From Dehalococcoidia bacterium (GTDB taxonomy: Bacteria > Chloroflexota > Dehalococcoidia > Lucifugimonadales > Lucifugimonadaceae), in the NCBI GenBank assembly GCA_012270805.1, contig JAAXHR010000269.1:1-10904 (forward strand): a stretch of DNA of 10,904 nucleotides, written 5' to 3'. This document shows positions 1 to 7,321 of this stretch, piece by piece. Each line of letters starts with the position of its first letter. Within the stretch, counting starts at the first letter, position 1. The translations under genes were made by a program, and so were the position numbers. Below the pieces are notes generated by a model. That model did no database searches, was not told the DNA's origin, and was given only the letters and a program-made list of their open reading frames with translations.

Positions 1-744
1 GTCGAACTGATGTCGATGAGCTTCTCGCTCGTGGCGTTCGATCAAATCGTGAACATGGCCGCCAATATACGCTACATGTCGGGCGGTCAGATCAAGGTTC
101 CTATGGTGATCCGCGCACCTACGGGTGCGGGTGTACAGCTGGGAGCGACGCACTCACAGAGCTTCGAAACTTGGCTCGCAGAGGTTCCCGGCATCTACTG
201 TGCATGCCCATCGAACCCACGCGACGCGCTAGGGCTGTTGCGGTCGTCGATCAAATCAGACAATCCCGTGATCTTCGCCGAGCATTCGCATCTATATGGA
301 TCCCGCGGAGACGTTCCGGACGACTACTACGAAATCCCACTTGGTGAAGCTGAAATCGCGCGATTCGGTGAGGACTTGACGATGGTGTCGTACGGCTACG
401 GCGTTCACATCCTGCAGGAAGCCGCCGAACAGATGGCAGAAAAAGGCGTAGATGCCGAGATCATCGATCTCAGGTCGTTGCACCCTGTCGACTACGACAG
501 AATAGTGGCATCGGTGCAGAAGACAGGTCGGGCCGTGATGCTAGACACTGCGCGGCGCACTGGCGGCATTATGTCCGAGATCGTATCCGAGGTTCAGGAG
601 CGCGCGATGGATTGGCTCGACGGACCTGTGATGCGCGTCGGTTCCAAGGATGTTCCGTGGCCCTACAACCGCAACTTGGAGCAGGACATCCTGCCGCAGG
701 CCGATGATGTGATTGCAGCGGCGCGTAAAGTCATTTCCTTCTGA
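1..744 (+). CDS. pdhB: 2-oxoacid (probably pyruvate) dehydrogenase E1 component, beta subunit; 5' end outside window
   Basis: This is the C-terminal part (247 codons in frame from base 1) of the E1-beta subunit. With E1-alpha it forms the thiamine-diphosphate enzyme that decarboxylates a 2-oxoacid and reductively acylates the lipoyl group of E2. The family is usually about 325 residues, so roughly 80 N-terminal residues, including the conserved ThDP-contacting Glu, lie upstream. The frame is open from base 1 (V-E-L-M), so the ATG at base 10 is internal. Visible family landmarks are FDQIVNMAANIRYMSGGQ, the H-S-Q-S-F-E segment, DNPVIFAEHSHLYG, an IPLGEAEI strand, and a C-terminal transketolase-type domain with EIIDLRSLHPVD and DVPWPYNRNLEQ. 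The E2 gene follows 70 bases downstream on the same strand, which fixes the role as part of one complex. Pyruvate is most likely; acetoin or a branched-chain oxoacid cannot be excluded. Confidence 0.93.
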   Translation, partial: VELMSMSFSLVAFDQIVNMAANIRYMSGGQIKVPMVIRAPTGAGVQLGATHSQSFETWLAEVPGIYCACPSNPRDALGLLRSSIKSDNPVIFAEHSHLYGSRGDVPDDYYEIPLGEAEIARFGEDLTMVSYGYGVHILQEAAEQMAEKGVDAEIIDLRSLHPVDYDRIVASVQKTGRAVMLDTARRTGGIMSEIVSEVQERAMDWLDGPVMRVGSKDVPWPYNRNLEQDILPQADDVIAAARKVISF

Positions 745-802
745 TCACCGCGGTTTGATGAAAACTTCCAATAGACCATAAGCACAGAATCCCAACCGAT
801 CT

Positions 803-807
803 AGGAG
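803..807 (+). promoter_or_regulatory. ribosome-binding site of the E2 gene (AGGAG)
   Basis: AGGAG sits 7 bases before a TTG at 815. It decides the TTG start, because the next in-frame ATG (residue 7) lies inside the first conserved strand of the lipoyl domain and using it would truncate the fold. Confidence 0.75.
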
Positions 808-814
808 AAAAGAG

Positions 815-2104
815 TTGATCCACGAAGTCACGATGCCAGCGATGGGTGCCGACATGACCGAAGGTACCGTTGTCAAGTGGTTGAAGAGCGAAGGTGATGA
901 GGTGGCTCGTGGCGACAAACTCGCCGAGATCGAGACCGACAAGACCGTCGTTGAGATGGAGGCATATAACGCCGGCATCCTCCGCAGAATCGTGTTGGGC
1001 GACGGCACGAAGGCTCCCGTCGGATCGTTGCTCGCATACATCGGAGGAGCAGACGACGTGCTCCCGGAAATGGATGACGGACCGGCAGCGGCTCCAACCG
1101 AAGAGCTCGTCGAACCCGAGCCTGCAATAGAACTGCAAGTCGAAGCGGTTGCACCTGAACCGCAACTCGCGCCCGAACCAGCAGCACCAGCGCCAGTTGC
1201 CGCCGCTCCCCCTGCGCCGACACTCGAAGGTGGTCGGATCAAAGCATCGCCCCTTGCTCGCCGATTGGCCCGTGAGCATGGTTACGATCTGGCAGCGATC
1301 CCGGGAACCGGGCCGGGTGGACGAATTACCCGTGATGATGTGCTCGGATTCACTCCGGCCCCAGCGTTCGCCCCGTCTGGCGTAGCTACTGCGCCACCAA
1401 AGGTAACCGTTGACGGCTCGGATATCGAACTGACGACGATGCGCCAAGCCATCGCCCGCGTCACCGTCCGCAGCAAGACCGAAGCTCCCCACTACTACGT
1501 CACATCTGGCATCGACATGACCGAAGCGATGTCGTTCCGCGCTCAACTCAATGCCGAACTTGCCGAGTCAGGTGTTCGTGTCTCGGTCAACGACATGATC
1601 ATCAAGGCCTTGGCAATGGCGATCGTGAAGTATCCGAAGTGGAACACAACGTTCCACGAGGACCGTTTGGAAGGTCACGACAGCATCAACATCGGTGTGG
1701 CGATCGCGCTTGAGGCTGGTCTGATCGTGCCGGCATTGCTCGGTGTGCAAAACATGTCGCTTGTCGATGTTGCAAACGCGTCTAAAGATCTTGGTGCCCG
1801 CTCCCGCGGCGAAGGCGGTTCGTTGACGCAAGAGGAGTTGACAGCCGGCACGTTCTCCACTTCTAACCTCGGCATGTTCGGCACCGACACCTTCGCGGCG
1901 ATCATTGTACCGCCGCAATCGGGTATCCTCGCGGTAGGCGCAGTGAAACCCGCACCTGTAGTCCTGGACGACGAAATCGTTGTACGTCAGATGATGAACG
2001 CTACCATTTCCGCCGACCACCGAGTCGGCGACGGCGCAGAAGCGGCAATCCTGCTGAACGAGATCAAGGACAACCTCGAGCGGCCCTTGCGCCTCATCTT
2101 GTGA
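815..2104 (+). CDS. pdhC: dihydrolipoamide acyltransferase (E2) of the 2-oxoacid dehydrogenase complex
   Basis: A 429-residue E2 core subunit with a TTG start, which carries the acyl group on a lipoyl arm and passes it to CoA. Domain order: one lipoyl domain at residues 1-80, with the lipoylated Lys43 in E-I-E-T-D-K-T-V-V-E-M; a Pro/Ala/Glu-rich flexible linker at about 85-138; a peripheral subunit-binding domain at about 142-180 (ASPLARRLAREHG and GTGPGGRITRDDV); a second short linker; and the catalytic domain from about 205 to the end. The active-site HxxxDG motif is intact (His402, Asp406, within SADHRVGDGA). Length and single lipoyl domain are normal for bacterial E2. E1-beta precedes it, so this is the downstream gene of a pdh-type operon. 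No E3 gene is seen downstream. The acyl specificity is inferred, not read from the sequence. Confidence 0.95.
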   Translation: MIHEVTMPAMGADMTEGTVVKWLKSEGDEVARGDKLAEIETDKTVVEMEAYNAGILRRIVLGDGTKAPVGSLLAYIGGADDVLPEMDDGPAAAPTEELVEPEPAIELQVEAVAPEPQLAPEPAAPAPVAAAPPAPTLEGGRIKASPLARRLAREHGYDLAAIPGTGPGGRITRDDVLGFTPAPAFAPSGVATAPPKVTVDGSDIELTTMRQAIARVTVRSKTEAPHYYVTSGIDMTEAMSFRAQLNAELAESGVRVSVNDMIIKALAMAIVKYPKWNTTFHEDRLEGHDSINIGVAIALEAGLIVPALLGVQNMSLVDVANASKDLGARSRGEGGSLTQEELTAGTFSTSNLGMFGTDTFAAIIVPPQSGILAVGAVKPAPVVLDDEIVVRQMMNATISADHRVGDGAEAAILLNEIKDNLERPLRLIL

Positions 2105-2124
2105 TTAGTCGACAGTTCGACCCG

Positions 2125-2153
2125 GTGACGTTCTTATTCAATGTGCGAAGATT
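2125..2153 (+). promoter_or_regulatory. weak candidate promoter for the ThyX-like gene
   Basis: GTGACG (2125-2130) and AAGATT (2148-2153) are separated by 17 bases and leave 8 bases to the GTG start at 2162. No Shine-Dalgarno is visible there. The geometry is the same as the stronger leaderless promoter at 10790-10818, but the -10 match is poor, so this is a suggestion only. Confidence 0.2.
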
Positions 2154-2161
2154 GACGCACT

Positions 2162-3832
2162 GTGTACGCGCAAGAGTCATTCACTGATGAGGAATACTCA
2201 ATTCTGAGTCACTTCTTCACTAATACTGATCGCCCGGTCTTTGCGATCGTCAACCTTCCGGAGATCGTTAAAGGCGCGATGTTTGCGCGTTACAGCCGAA
2301 CGCACAAGTCTCTGCGCCGGTTGTTCTTGGACGAATTCTACGAACAGCCTGATCTTGGCATCGAGTCGATTGCCAATACTGCGTCGCAAATGAATGATTG
2401 GAAAGTCTCCGTAGCGCGTCAGAGGGCAGAAGAACTATACCAACGAGTATTTGTGCAGTACGGCGATGATTCGGTGGCTCAACTTGGCGGCGCGCATCTA
2501 GCCTGCGAGCAGGTTTCGGCGATCTTGGCCAAGGTTATCGAGCGCGGGCGTCTGGCCGCTTATCTGGAGCAGAGCACGCGCTACATCTACTTTGACGAGA
2601 AGCTACGAGGAGAGGACGGATACGAGAGGTATCGATACCATGTGCCGCCCGAGGTCGAAAAAGGGCCATTGGCAGAACGCTACTACGACACAATGGATCG
2701 GCTTTTCGAAAGTTACTCGTTCGTTGTGCACGAGTTGACCAACTACTTTCAAAAGCGATTCCCCAAGAAGCCGCGCGAAAGCCGCGGGGCGTACGGACGC
2801 GCGACACGGGCGCGGGCGTGCGACACTGCGCGTGGACTGTTGCCAGCGGCTACGACCTCAAACATCGGAGTCTTTGCGACCGGTCAAGCGTACGAAACGA
2901 TGCTGATGCGGCTGAACGCGAGTCCGTTGGGCGAAGCACGCAACTATTCTGAGATGATGTTGAAGGAACTGCGGAAAGTGATCTTCGGCTTTCTGACCAG
3001 AGTCGACGGTAAGAACCGTGGTGTCGCTTGGAGCGGATATTTCGAGCGGATCGCGAACGATATGAACGCGATCGCGCGTGAATTCGACCGTCCGGAAGAA
3101 AAACACGAGTTTGACATTGAGCGGGATGAAGTAAAGCTTTTGGAATGGGATGACGATGCCGAAGTCAGGATCGCTGCCGCCGCGATGTATCCCTATTCGC
3201 AGCGGTCAGAAGATGATTTGCTGGCGATATCGGCGGGGATGAAAGCGAGTGATCGTCGGGATGTGATCGCTACGTACGTGGGAGACCGGACGAACCGTCG
3301 GCACAAGCCCGGGCGTGGGATGGAGCGTGTTTACTACCGTTTCGACGTGCTCTCCGATTTTGGCAGCTTTCGCGATCTGCAACGACACCGGATGATGACT
3401 ATTGACTGGCAACGGCTGACGCCACGTCACGGATACGCGACGCCGCCTGAGATCGAAGACGCAGGTAAGTCAGTTTCGTTGCGATGGTGCGAAGCGATGG
3501 GTGACATGAAGACGTTGTACGAAGAAGTGTCAAGTGCGCACGGTGAGGATGTCGCTCAGTACGTCGTACCATTCGGATTTCGAATCAGGTACAACATCCA
3601 GATGAATGCCCGGCAAGCGTTTCACATGTTGGAGCTGCGCACGGGCGAATCTGGACACTCGGACTATCGCCGCATCTGCTTGAAGATGCACGACTTGATC
3701 CGCCACCAAGCCAAGCATCGCGCAATCGCCGATGCGATGAGCTACGTTGACAACAAGGACTACGGTCTGGGTCGCCTATCGGCCGAGCGCCGCCAGACGG
3801 ATAGCGAGCAGTTGGGTTTTGATCTGCTATGA
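2162..3832 (+). CDS. double-length ThyX-family protein (FAD-dependent thymidylate synthase homologue, two divergent halves)
   Basis: A 556-residue protein, about twice the 200-270 residues of a normal ThyX, the flavin-dependent enzyme that methylates dUMP. Half one (about 25-290) has GDDSVAQLGGAHLACEQVS, then a motif-like stretch at 127-141 ending E-Q-S-T-R-Y, and RGLLPAATTSNIGVFATG. Half two (about 330-540) has RFDVLSDFGSFRDLQRHRMM (RHR at 408-410), a QRLTPRHGY stretch, and NARQAFHMLELR, which recalls the N-x-R and helix near the ThyX C-terminus. The canonical signature RHRxxSxNExSxRY is incomplete in each half. The start is GTG; an in-frame TGA at 2153-2155 rules out anything longer, and no clear Shine-Dalgarno precedes it. 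The 3' end overlaps the convergent hydrolase gene. Family membership is fairly sure; thymidylate synthase activity is not. I recall similar long ThyX-like proteins in Chloroflexota and other phyla. Confidence 0.82.
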   Translation: MYAQESFTDEEYSILSHFFTNTDRPVFAIVNLPEIVKGAMFARYSRTHKSLRRLFLDEFYEQPDLGIESIANTASQMNDWKVSVARQRAEELYQRVFVQYGDDSVAQLGGAHLACEQVSAILAKVIERGRLAAYLEQSTRYIYFDEKLRGEDGYERYRYHVPPEVEKGPLAERYYDTMDRLFESYSFVVHELTNYFQKRFPKKPRESRGAYGRATRARACDTARGLLPAATTSNIGVFATGQAYETMLMRLNASPLGEARNYSEMMLKELRKVIFGFLTRVDGKNRGVAWSGYFERIANDMNAIAREFDRPEEKHEFDIERDEVKLLEWDDDAEVRIAAAAMYPYSQRSEDDLLAISAGMKASDRRDVIATYVGDRTNRRHKPGRGMERVYYRFDVLSDFGSFRDLQRHRMMTIDWQRLTPRHGYATPPEIEDAGKSVSLRWCEAMGDMKTLYEEVSSAHGEDVAQYVVPFGFRIRYNIQMNARQAFHMLELRTGESGHSDYRRICLKMHDLIRHQAKHRAIADAMSYVDNKDYGLGRLSAERRQTDSEQLGFDLL

Positions 3833-4765
3833 AGTCCGTGGATAATGCGCTGGTCCCGGCTCAATCCCACAAGCGTTGGCCAACCACTCCTCCTGCGCGA
3901 TGTGGTCCAGATGACCTTTGCCAAGGTTGACGCGGACGGTGGTCTCGCCGGACAGCGCCGATGCCAACTCACGGACGTATTGTTCTTCGCCGGGTCCGCA
4001 AGAGATCATCACTTTCCGCGTATTGATGTTCTTGGCAAGAACCTTGGGATCGTAGTTCGCTAGCAGCTCCTTTGCTTCATCCCATTTTCCAGGATATGTT
4101 CGCTTGTAGTCGTTGAACTCTCGTACCGGATAGTCTGGTTCGCCGGTCATGCGATTCTCTAGGTCAGCGAATATGAACCCACCAGTCTGCAATACATCAG
4201 TTTTGACAAACTCTAAAGTTTCTTCATCGAGATAGTCAGAGGCATCCCACAGCGCTGCAGTGATCCAGGCGAGGTCTCCACCAGACATCGCTAACCGAGT
4301 CGCGTCCAGATTCTCCTGCTGAACCAACAACTCGACCGCCCGGAGACAATCCAACACGATTCTCTGCCAAACGTAGTCCCCATCGGGGCTCAATAACCCG
4401 TCTGTTAGAAGACCTGGATAAGAGGCCTGATATTCCGAATTTGAAAGTCGCTGGCCGCGATGGCACAGAGCTAGTACCGCGTATTGAGCACGCCGTTCGT
4501 ACGCTGGTACTGCAACCACGCTACCGTAGCCTGGAGCCTGAAACAGCGGAATGTGAGGGCCATCGGATTTTGGTATGTGCAGGTATGCAAAAAGAGGATA
4601 ACCATCCATGCTGCTGAAACGGACAGCGTAGGCATCTGATACCTCGTTGCTGCGGATTGGCAACGGATCAATGTTGCACCACGGATCGGGGTGAGGAACG
4701 CAAGCGAGATCGGCGAAAACATCGTTCCAATATCGATTCAAGTCATGGTTGTATATCGCTACCAC
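3827..4765 (-). CDS. acetyl-xylan-esterase-family alpha/beta hydrolase paralogue with altered nucleophile
   Basis: A 312-residue alpha/beta hydrolase, paralogous to the gene just upstream (4781-5728). Shared landmarks are an N-terminal aromatic/YW segment, a Y-P-G-L-L stretch (here 116-120), a helix ending in an R-A-V-E-L-L-like motif before the nucleophile elbow, and a (E)FNDY-x-R-x-YP segment (217-225). At the elbow the neighbour reads V-Q-G-G-S-Q-G-G, while this protein reads M-S-G-G-D-L-A-W, so Asp164 takes the place of the catalytic Ser. The acid loop is also changed (CGPGEE, 256-261, against LMDDVCPP). A His is kept at 285 or 288 (GKGHLDH). It is probably not a normal serine esterase; it may be a binding or scaffold partner, or an Asp-nucleophile hydrolase. 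The start is GTG at 4765, supported by AGGGAG 9 bases upstream, 15 bases after the neighbour's stop. Confidence 0.83.
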   Translation of the reverse strand: MVAIYNHDLNRYWNDVFADLACVPHPDPWCNIDPLPIRSNEVSDAYAVRFSSMDGYPLFAYLHIPKSDGPHIPLFQAPGYGSVVAVPAYERRAQYAVLALCHRGQRLSNSEYQASYPGLLTDGLLSPDGDYVWQRIVLDCLRAVELLVQQENLDATRLAMSGGDLAWITAALWDASDYLDEETLEFVKTDVLQTGGFIFADLENRMTGEPDYPVREFNDYKRTYPGKWDEAKELLANYDPKVLAKNINTRKVMISCGPGEEQYVRELASALSGETTVRVNLGKGHLDHIAQEEWLANACGIEPGPAHYPRTS

Positions 4766-4774
4766 GTAGTGTCA

Positions 4775-4780
4775 CTCCCT
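4775..4780 (-). promoter_or_regulatory. ribosome-binding site of the downstream hydrolase (AGGGAG)
   Basis: On the minus strand AGGGAG directly follows the stop codon of the upstream hydrolase and lies 9 bases before the GTG start at 4765. It supports co-transcription, and probably coupled translation, of the two paralogues. Confidence 0.6.
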
Positions 4781-5728
4781 TCAGTTTGACATCGCTACTG
4801 GATTGAGGTGTTCGGCGAGGAAGGCATGCATCACCTTGTCGTGACCAACGCCCGTGCCGGCATCATGCGCGCAATCCTCGTACGTGTAAAGTCTCTTTTC
4901 GTTGCTGCCGATCTCTCTGAAAACCGCAAACCCGGTTTCAGGCGGACAGACATCGTCCATCAAGCCGATATTGACGATGATCGGACATTCGATCTTGTCC
5001 ACGAAGTTGTGGATGTCGTGGAGGTCCAACGTGTCTCTCGCCACCGCTTCACGCTCGGGGTAGAGGCGTAGGTAGTCGTTGATCTCCTCATACGGGTAGG
5101 AGCGGGTCAGCGATGCCGCATCCATCATCGAGCAGAGATACGGCGCACCTGCGGAAGCGCAGGCGACCTGTCCAGCGCGCAGGGATGAAACGAGTAGTGT
5201 CAGAGCACCACCTTGACTCCCGCCTTGAACGCAGATGCGCGACGAATCGACCTCGTCGCGACCGCTCAGGAAGTCGAACGCTCGGATCGCGTCCATGTAA
5301 AAACCTCGGTAGCCGTACTCGGTCCTCTTGTCGAGGTTGTGCACCAAGAGACCTGGATATCCGGGATTGAAGACCGAGTTGCTGCGAAGTTTGTTGCGTG
5401 GAGCTGCCGAGAAAGCTGCGTATCCCATCATCGCCAAGTCGGTCGGCAATTTAGGCTCACTGACGTAACCAGGCACGAATAGGTAACCGGGTAACGGGTC
5501 GTCGATGTTGCGAGGCCGGCAATACCAACCCGCAATCTCCAAACCACCGTAGCTGTCGTATCGTGCTTCGAAGACCTCCACATCAGGGGTGGAGCGCATC
5601 GGCACTGGTTCCAGCCGCGGGTTTAACGGCACGGCTAAAGTATCCGCCTCGGTCTGCCGCCAATATTCGTCGAAATCGTCAGGGCGGCGCACTGAAGATT
5701 CGAATTCGGAAGGATCGCGACGCGTCAT
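4781..5728 (-). CDS. acetyl xylan esterase / cephalosporin-C deacetylase family (AXE1) hydrolase
   Basis: A 315-residue cytoplasmic-looking serine hydrolase with no signal peptide. Counting from the in-frame TTG two codons upstream, the key features are: GFYMDAIRAFDFL (144-156), the helix before the elbow; the nucleophile elbow V-Q-G-G-S-Q-G-G with Ser173; the acid loop GLMDDVCPP with Asp260 or Asp261; and His290 in ECAHD-like context (D-C-A-H-D). These make a complete Ser-Asp-His triad. The elbow sequence and the CPP after the acid are typical of AXE1 enzymes, which remove acetyl groups from xylo-oligosaccharides and related acetylated substrates. The true substrate is unknown. ATG at 5728 is preferred because GAGGA lies 7 bases upstream; the TTG at 5734 would have that site only 1 base away. 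It is followed after 15 bases by a degenerate paralogue. No glycoside hydrolase is nearby. Confidence 0.88.
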   Translation of the reverse strand: MTRRDPSEFESSVRRPDDFDEYWRQTEADTLAVPLNPRLEPVPMRSTPDVEVFEARYDSYGGLEIAGWYCRPRNIDDPLPGYLFVPGYVSEPKLPTDLAMMGYAAFSAAPRNKLRSNSVFNPGYPGLLVHNLDKRTEYGYRGFYMDAIRAFDFLSGRDEVDSSRICVQGGSQGGALTLLVSSLRAGQVACASAGAPYLCSMMDAASLTRSYPYEEINDYLRLYPEREAVARDTLDLHDIHNFVDKIECPIIVNIGLMDDVCPPETGFAVFREIGSNEKRLYTYEDCAHDAGTGVGHDKVMHAFLAEHLNPVAMSN

Positions 5729-5735
5729 CTGCAAG

Positions 5736-5740
5736 TCCTC
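5736..5740 (-). promoter_or_regulatory. ribosome-binding site of the AXE1 hydrolase (GAGGA)
   Basis: GAGGA on the minus strand with 7-base spacing to ATG at 5728. It decides this start over the in-frame TTG at 5734. Confidence 0.65.
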
Positions 5741-5763
5741 GGTACGGGCTACGAGTCCCTAAC

Positions 5764-5772
5764 ACTGTATCA
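5764..5772 (-). promoter_or_regulatory. weak extended -10 candidate upstream of the hydrolase pair
   Basis: The 71-base gap between the MFS stop and the hydrolase start reads TGATACAGT on the minus strand, which fits a TGn plus TACAGT extended -10. No well-spaced -35 is visible. The hydrolase pair may therefore have its own start point or be read through from the MFS gene. Confidence 0.2.
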
Positions 5773-5799
5773 CCGGCAAAACCGTAAGACGCTCAACGC

Positions 5800-7287
5800 T
5801 CATCCGGCCGATTTCGAGGGTTCGACAGTGTCCGAGTCTGGCTCGTAGTTGCGGGTCATCAGCCAAGCTGGAATAACCCCGATGACACACGCCGTCGAGG
5901 CGTAGGTAAAGAAGTTCGAGAAGACTGCCATGCCGGCCTCGTTCGCCGCATCCGGTCGCTCAATCATCTCCTCTAATCCGGGAGCGGTCAAGAGGAACTG
6001 CTCCGTGCCCAGTGAAGCCACGACCGCCAATCCGGCCGTCATACCGATGTTCCGAGACAGGGTGAGCAGCCCCGATGCGATGCCTTTGTCCTCTTCAGGT
6101 ACGCGTCGCAACGCGCTCTCGGCGATCGGCGCGATAAGCAGTCCCAATCCGATACCGACCAAGATTAGGTCGATAGAGGCGCGCGGCTCTTGCAGCACGA
6201 TGTCCCAGGTCGATATGAAGTTGAAACCGATCGCTGACAATATCAACCCCGCGATCGTTGGTATCCGAACTCCGAATCGTGTTGCGATAAAGCCGCCCGC
6301 GAACGCTGCGATACCTAGCGCGACCGTCATCCGTATCAGAAGGAGACCGGAGTCCAGTGCCGACAACCCGTAAATCGTCCCCGCTAGCAACGGTACGCTG
6401 ACCAACCCGATCATCAACGCCGCACCTACAAGGAAGTGCGTCACATTGGACCAGATGAAGTCTTTCAGTTTGCCCAGTGATCGCGGAACCGACTTCTCGC
6501 TCGCAGTGCGATTAGAGATGGCGACCACGCCGGTCAGTACTGCGGCAGCTACGAACAGCAGTATCATCGGCAGATCAGGTTCAGATATGCGGAATAGTCC
6601 GACTGTCAGCGTGGTGAGGGCAGCGGTGAACGCGGCGGCGCCGACCCAGTCGACGCTCGTGTCGTGACGGGTACCCTTCGGCAGTTTCGCCAGCGCGACC
6701 ACGGCGATCAACGATAGCGGGATGTTCGACCAGAACGTGAACTCCCAACCGATCCAGTCGGCAATCGCGCCCGCCCAAACGGGTCCAAACACGCTACCTG
6801 CTTCGGCGGCGGCACCCACCATGCCGAACGCGACGATGCGACGGCGCGCGCCAACCAGCGTTTCGGCCGCGGCGAGAGAAATCGGTATCACTGCACCGGC
6901 ACCAACCGACTGCACGACTCTCGCGATGATCGCCCATCGATACTGATCTAAGAACGGAGTCGCATCCAACGGGCCAGTCATCATCGGTATCAGCGCGACG
7001 CCGAGAGACCCTAACATGAAGACGCCCAGCGCGAGAAGGAAAGTGGATCGGTAGCCCCATCGATCAGACAGGCGACCCATGATCGGCATTGTCGCCGAGT
7101 AGCCGATCAGGAACGAAATGATCAGCCAGCTCGCCCTTGTGATGTCGTTGACCGGGATCTTCAGGCTCTGCATCATGTCCGGCAGAATCGTGACGACTAA
7201 CGTCATGTCGTCCGCCGCGATAAACACGCCGTAGCACAACGGAAGGAACAGGAGGTAGGGCGATACCTCGGTTTTCACCCGCTTCAC
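5800..7287 (-). CDS. 14-helix MFS transporter, P55/Rv1410-like (DHA2-type)
   Basis: A 495-residue membrane protein with about 14 predicted helices and no soluble domain. MFS motif A is intact between TM2 and TM3 (GRLSDRWGYR, 71-80), and a motif C-like segment occurs at 156-190 (GAAAEAGSVFGP then FWSNIPL). Compared from memory with mycobacterial P55 (Rv1410c), the likeness is specific: TM1 ends ...VVTI-x-D-M-M before K-I-P-V-N; GYSATMPIMGR matches GYIAAMPLLGR; and GLGLLIAP-x-x-ESALRRVP with KGIAS matches GLGLVIGP...TLRVVP with HGIAS. Asp27, Glu162 and Arg412 occupy the places of the P55 residues I recall as Asp22, Glu157 and Arg426. P55 exports triacylglycerides and affects drug tolerance. The gene starts at GTG (GGAAAA 6 bases upstream) and lies 34 bases after an LprG-like lipoprotein gene, the same order as lprG-p55. 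Confidence 0.88.
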   Translation of the reverse strand: MKRVKTEVSPYLLFLPLCYGVFIAADDMTLVVTILPDMMQSLKIPVNDITRASWLIISFLIGYSATMPIMGRLSDRWGYRSTFLLALGVFMLGSLGVALIPMMTGPLDATPFLDQYRWAIIARVVQSVGAGAVIPISLAAAETLVGARRRIVAFGMVGAAAEAGSVFGPVWAGAIADWIGWEFTFWSNIPLSLIAVVALAKLPKGTRHDTSVDWVGAAAFTAALTTLTVGLFRISEPDLPMILLFVAAAVLTGVVAISNRTASEKSVPRSLGKLKDFIWSNVTHFLVGAALMIGLVSVPLLAGTIYGLSALDSGLLLIRMTVALGIAAFAGGFIATRFGVRIPTIAGLILSAIGFNFISTWDIVLQEPRASIDLILVGIGLGLLIAPIAESALRRVPEEDKGIASGLLTLSRNIGMTAGLAVVASLGTEQFLLTAPGLEEMIERPDAANEAGMAVFSNFFTYASTACVIGVIPAWLMTRNYEPDSDTVEPSKSAG

Positions 7288-7321
7288 GGGTTTTCCGATT
7301 CCTGCTTGTGCCGATCAAACA

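Noticed and set aside
747..754. ACCGCGGT palindrome after the E1-beta stop
   Set aside because: Eight bases only, with no extension and no promoter context.
731..1546. A 271-codon open frame on the minus strand opposite the E2 gene
   Set aside because: It overlaps a clear E2 coding region, has low-complexity Arg/Cys-rich composition and no recognisable domain; it is a shadow of the real frame.
2108..2121. GTCGA-CAGT-TCGAC stem just after the E2 stop, as a possible terminator
   Set aside because: Only 5 base pairs and no T tract; too weak to call.
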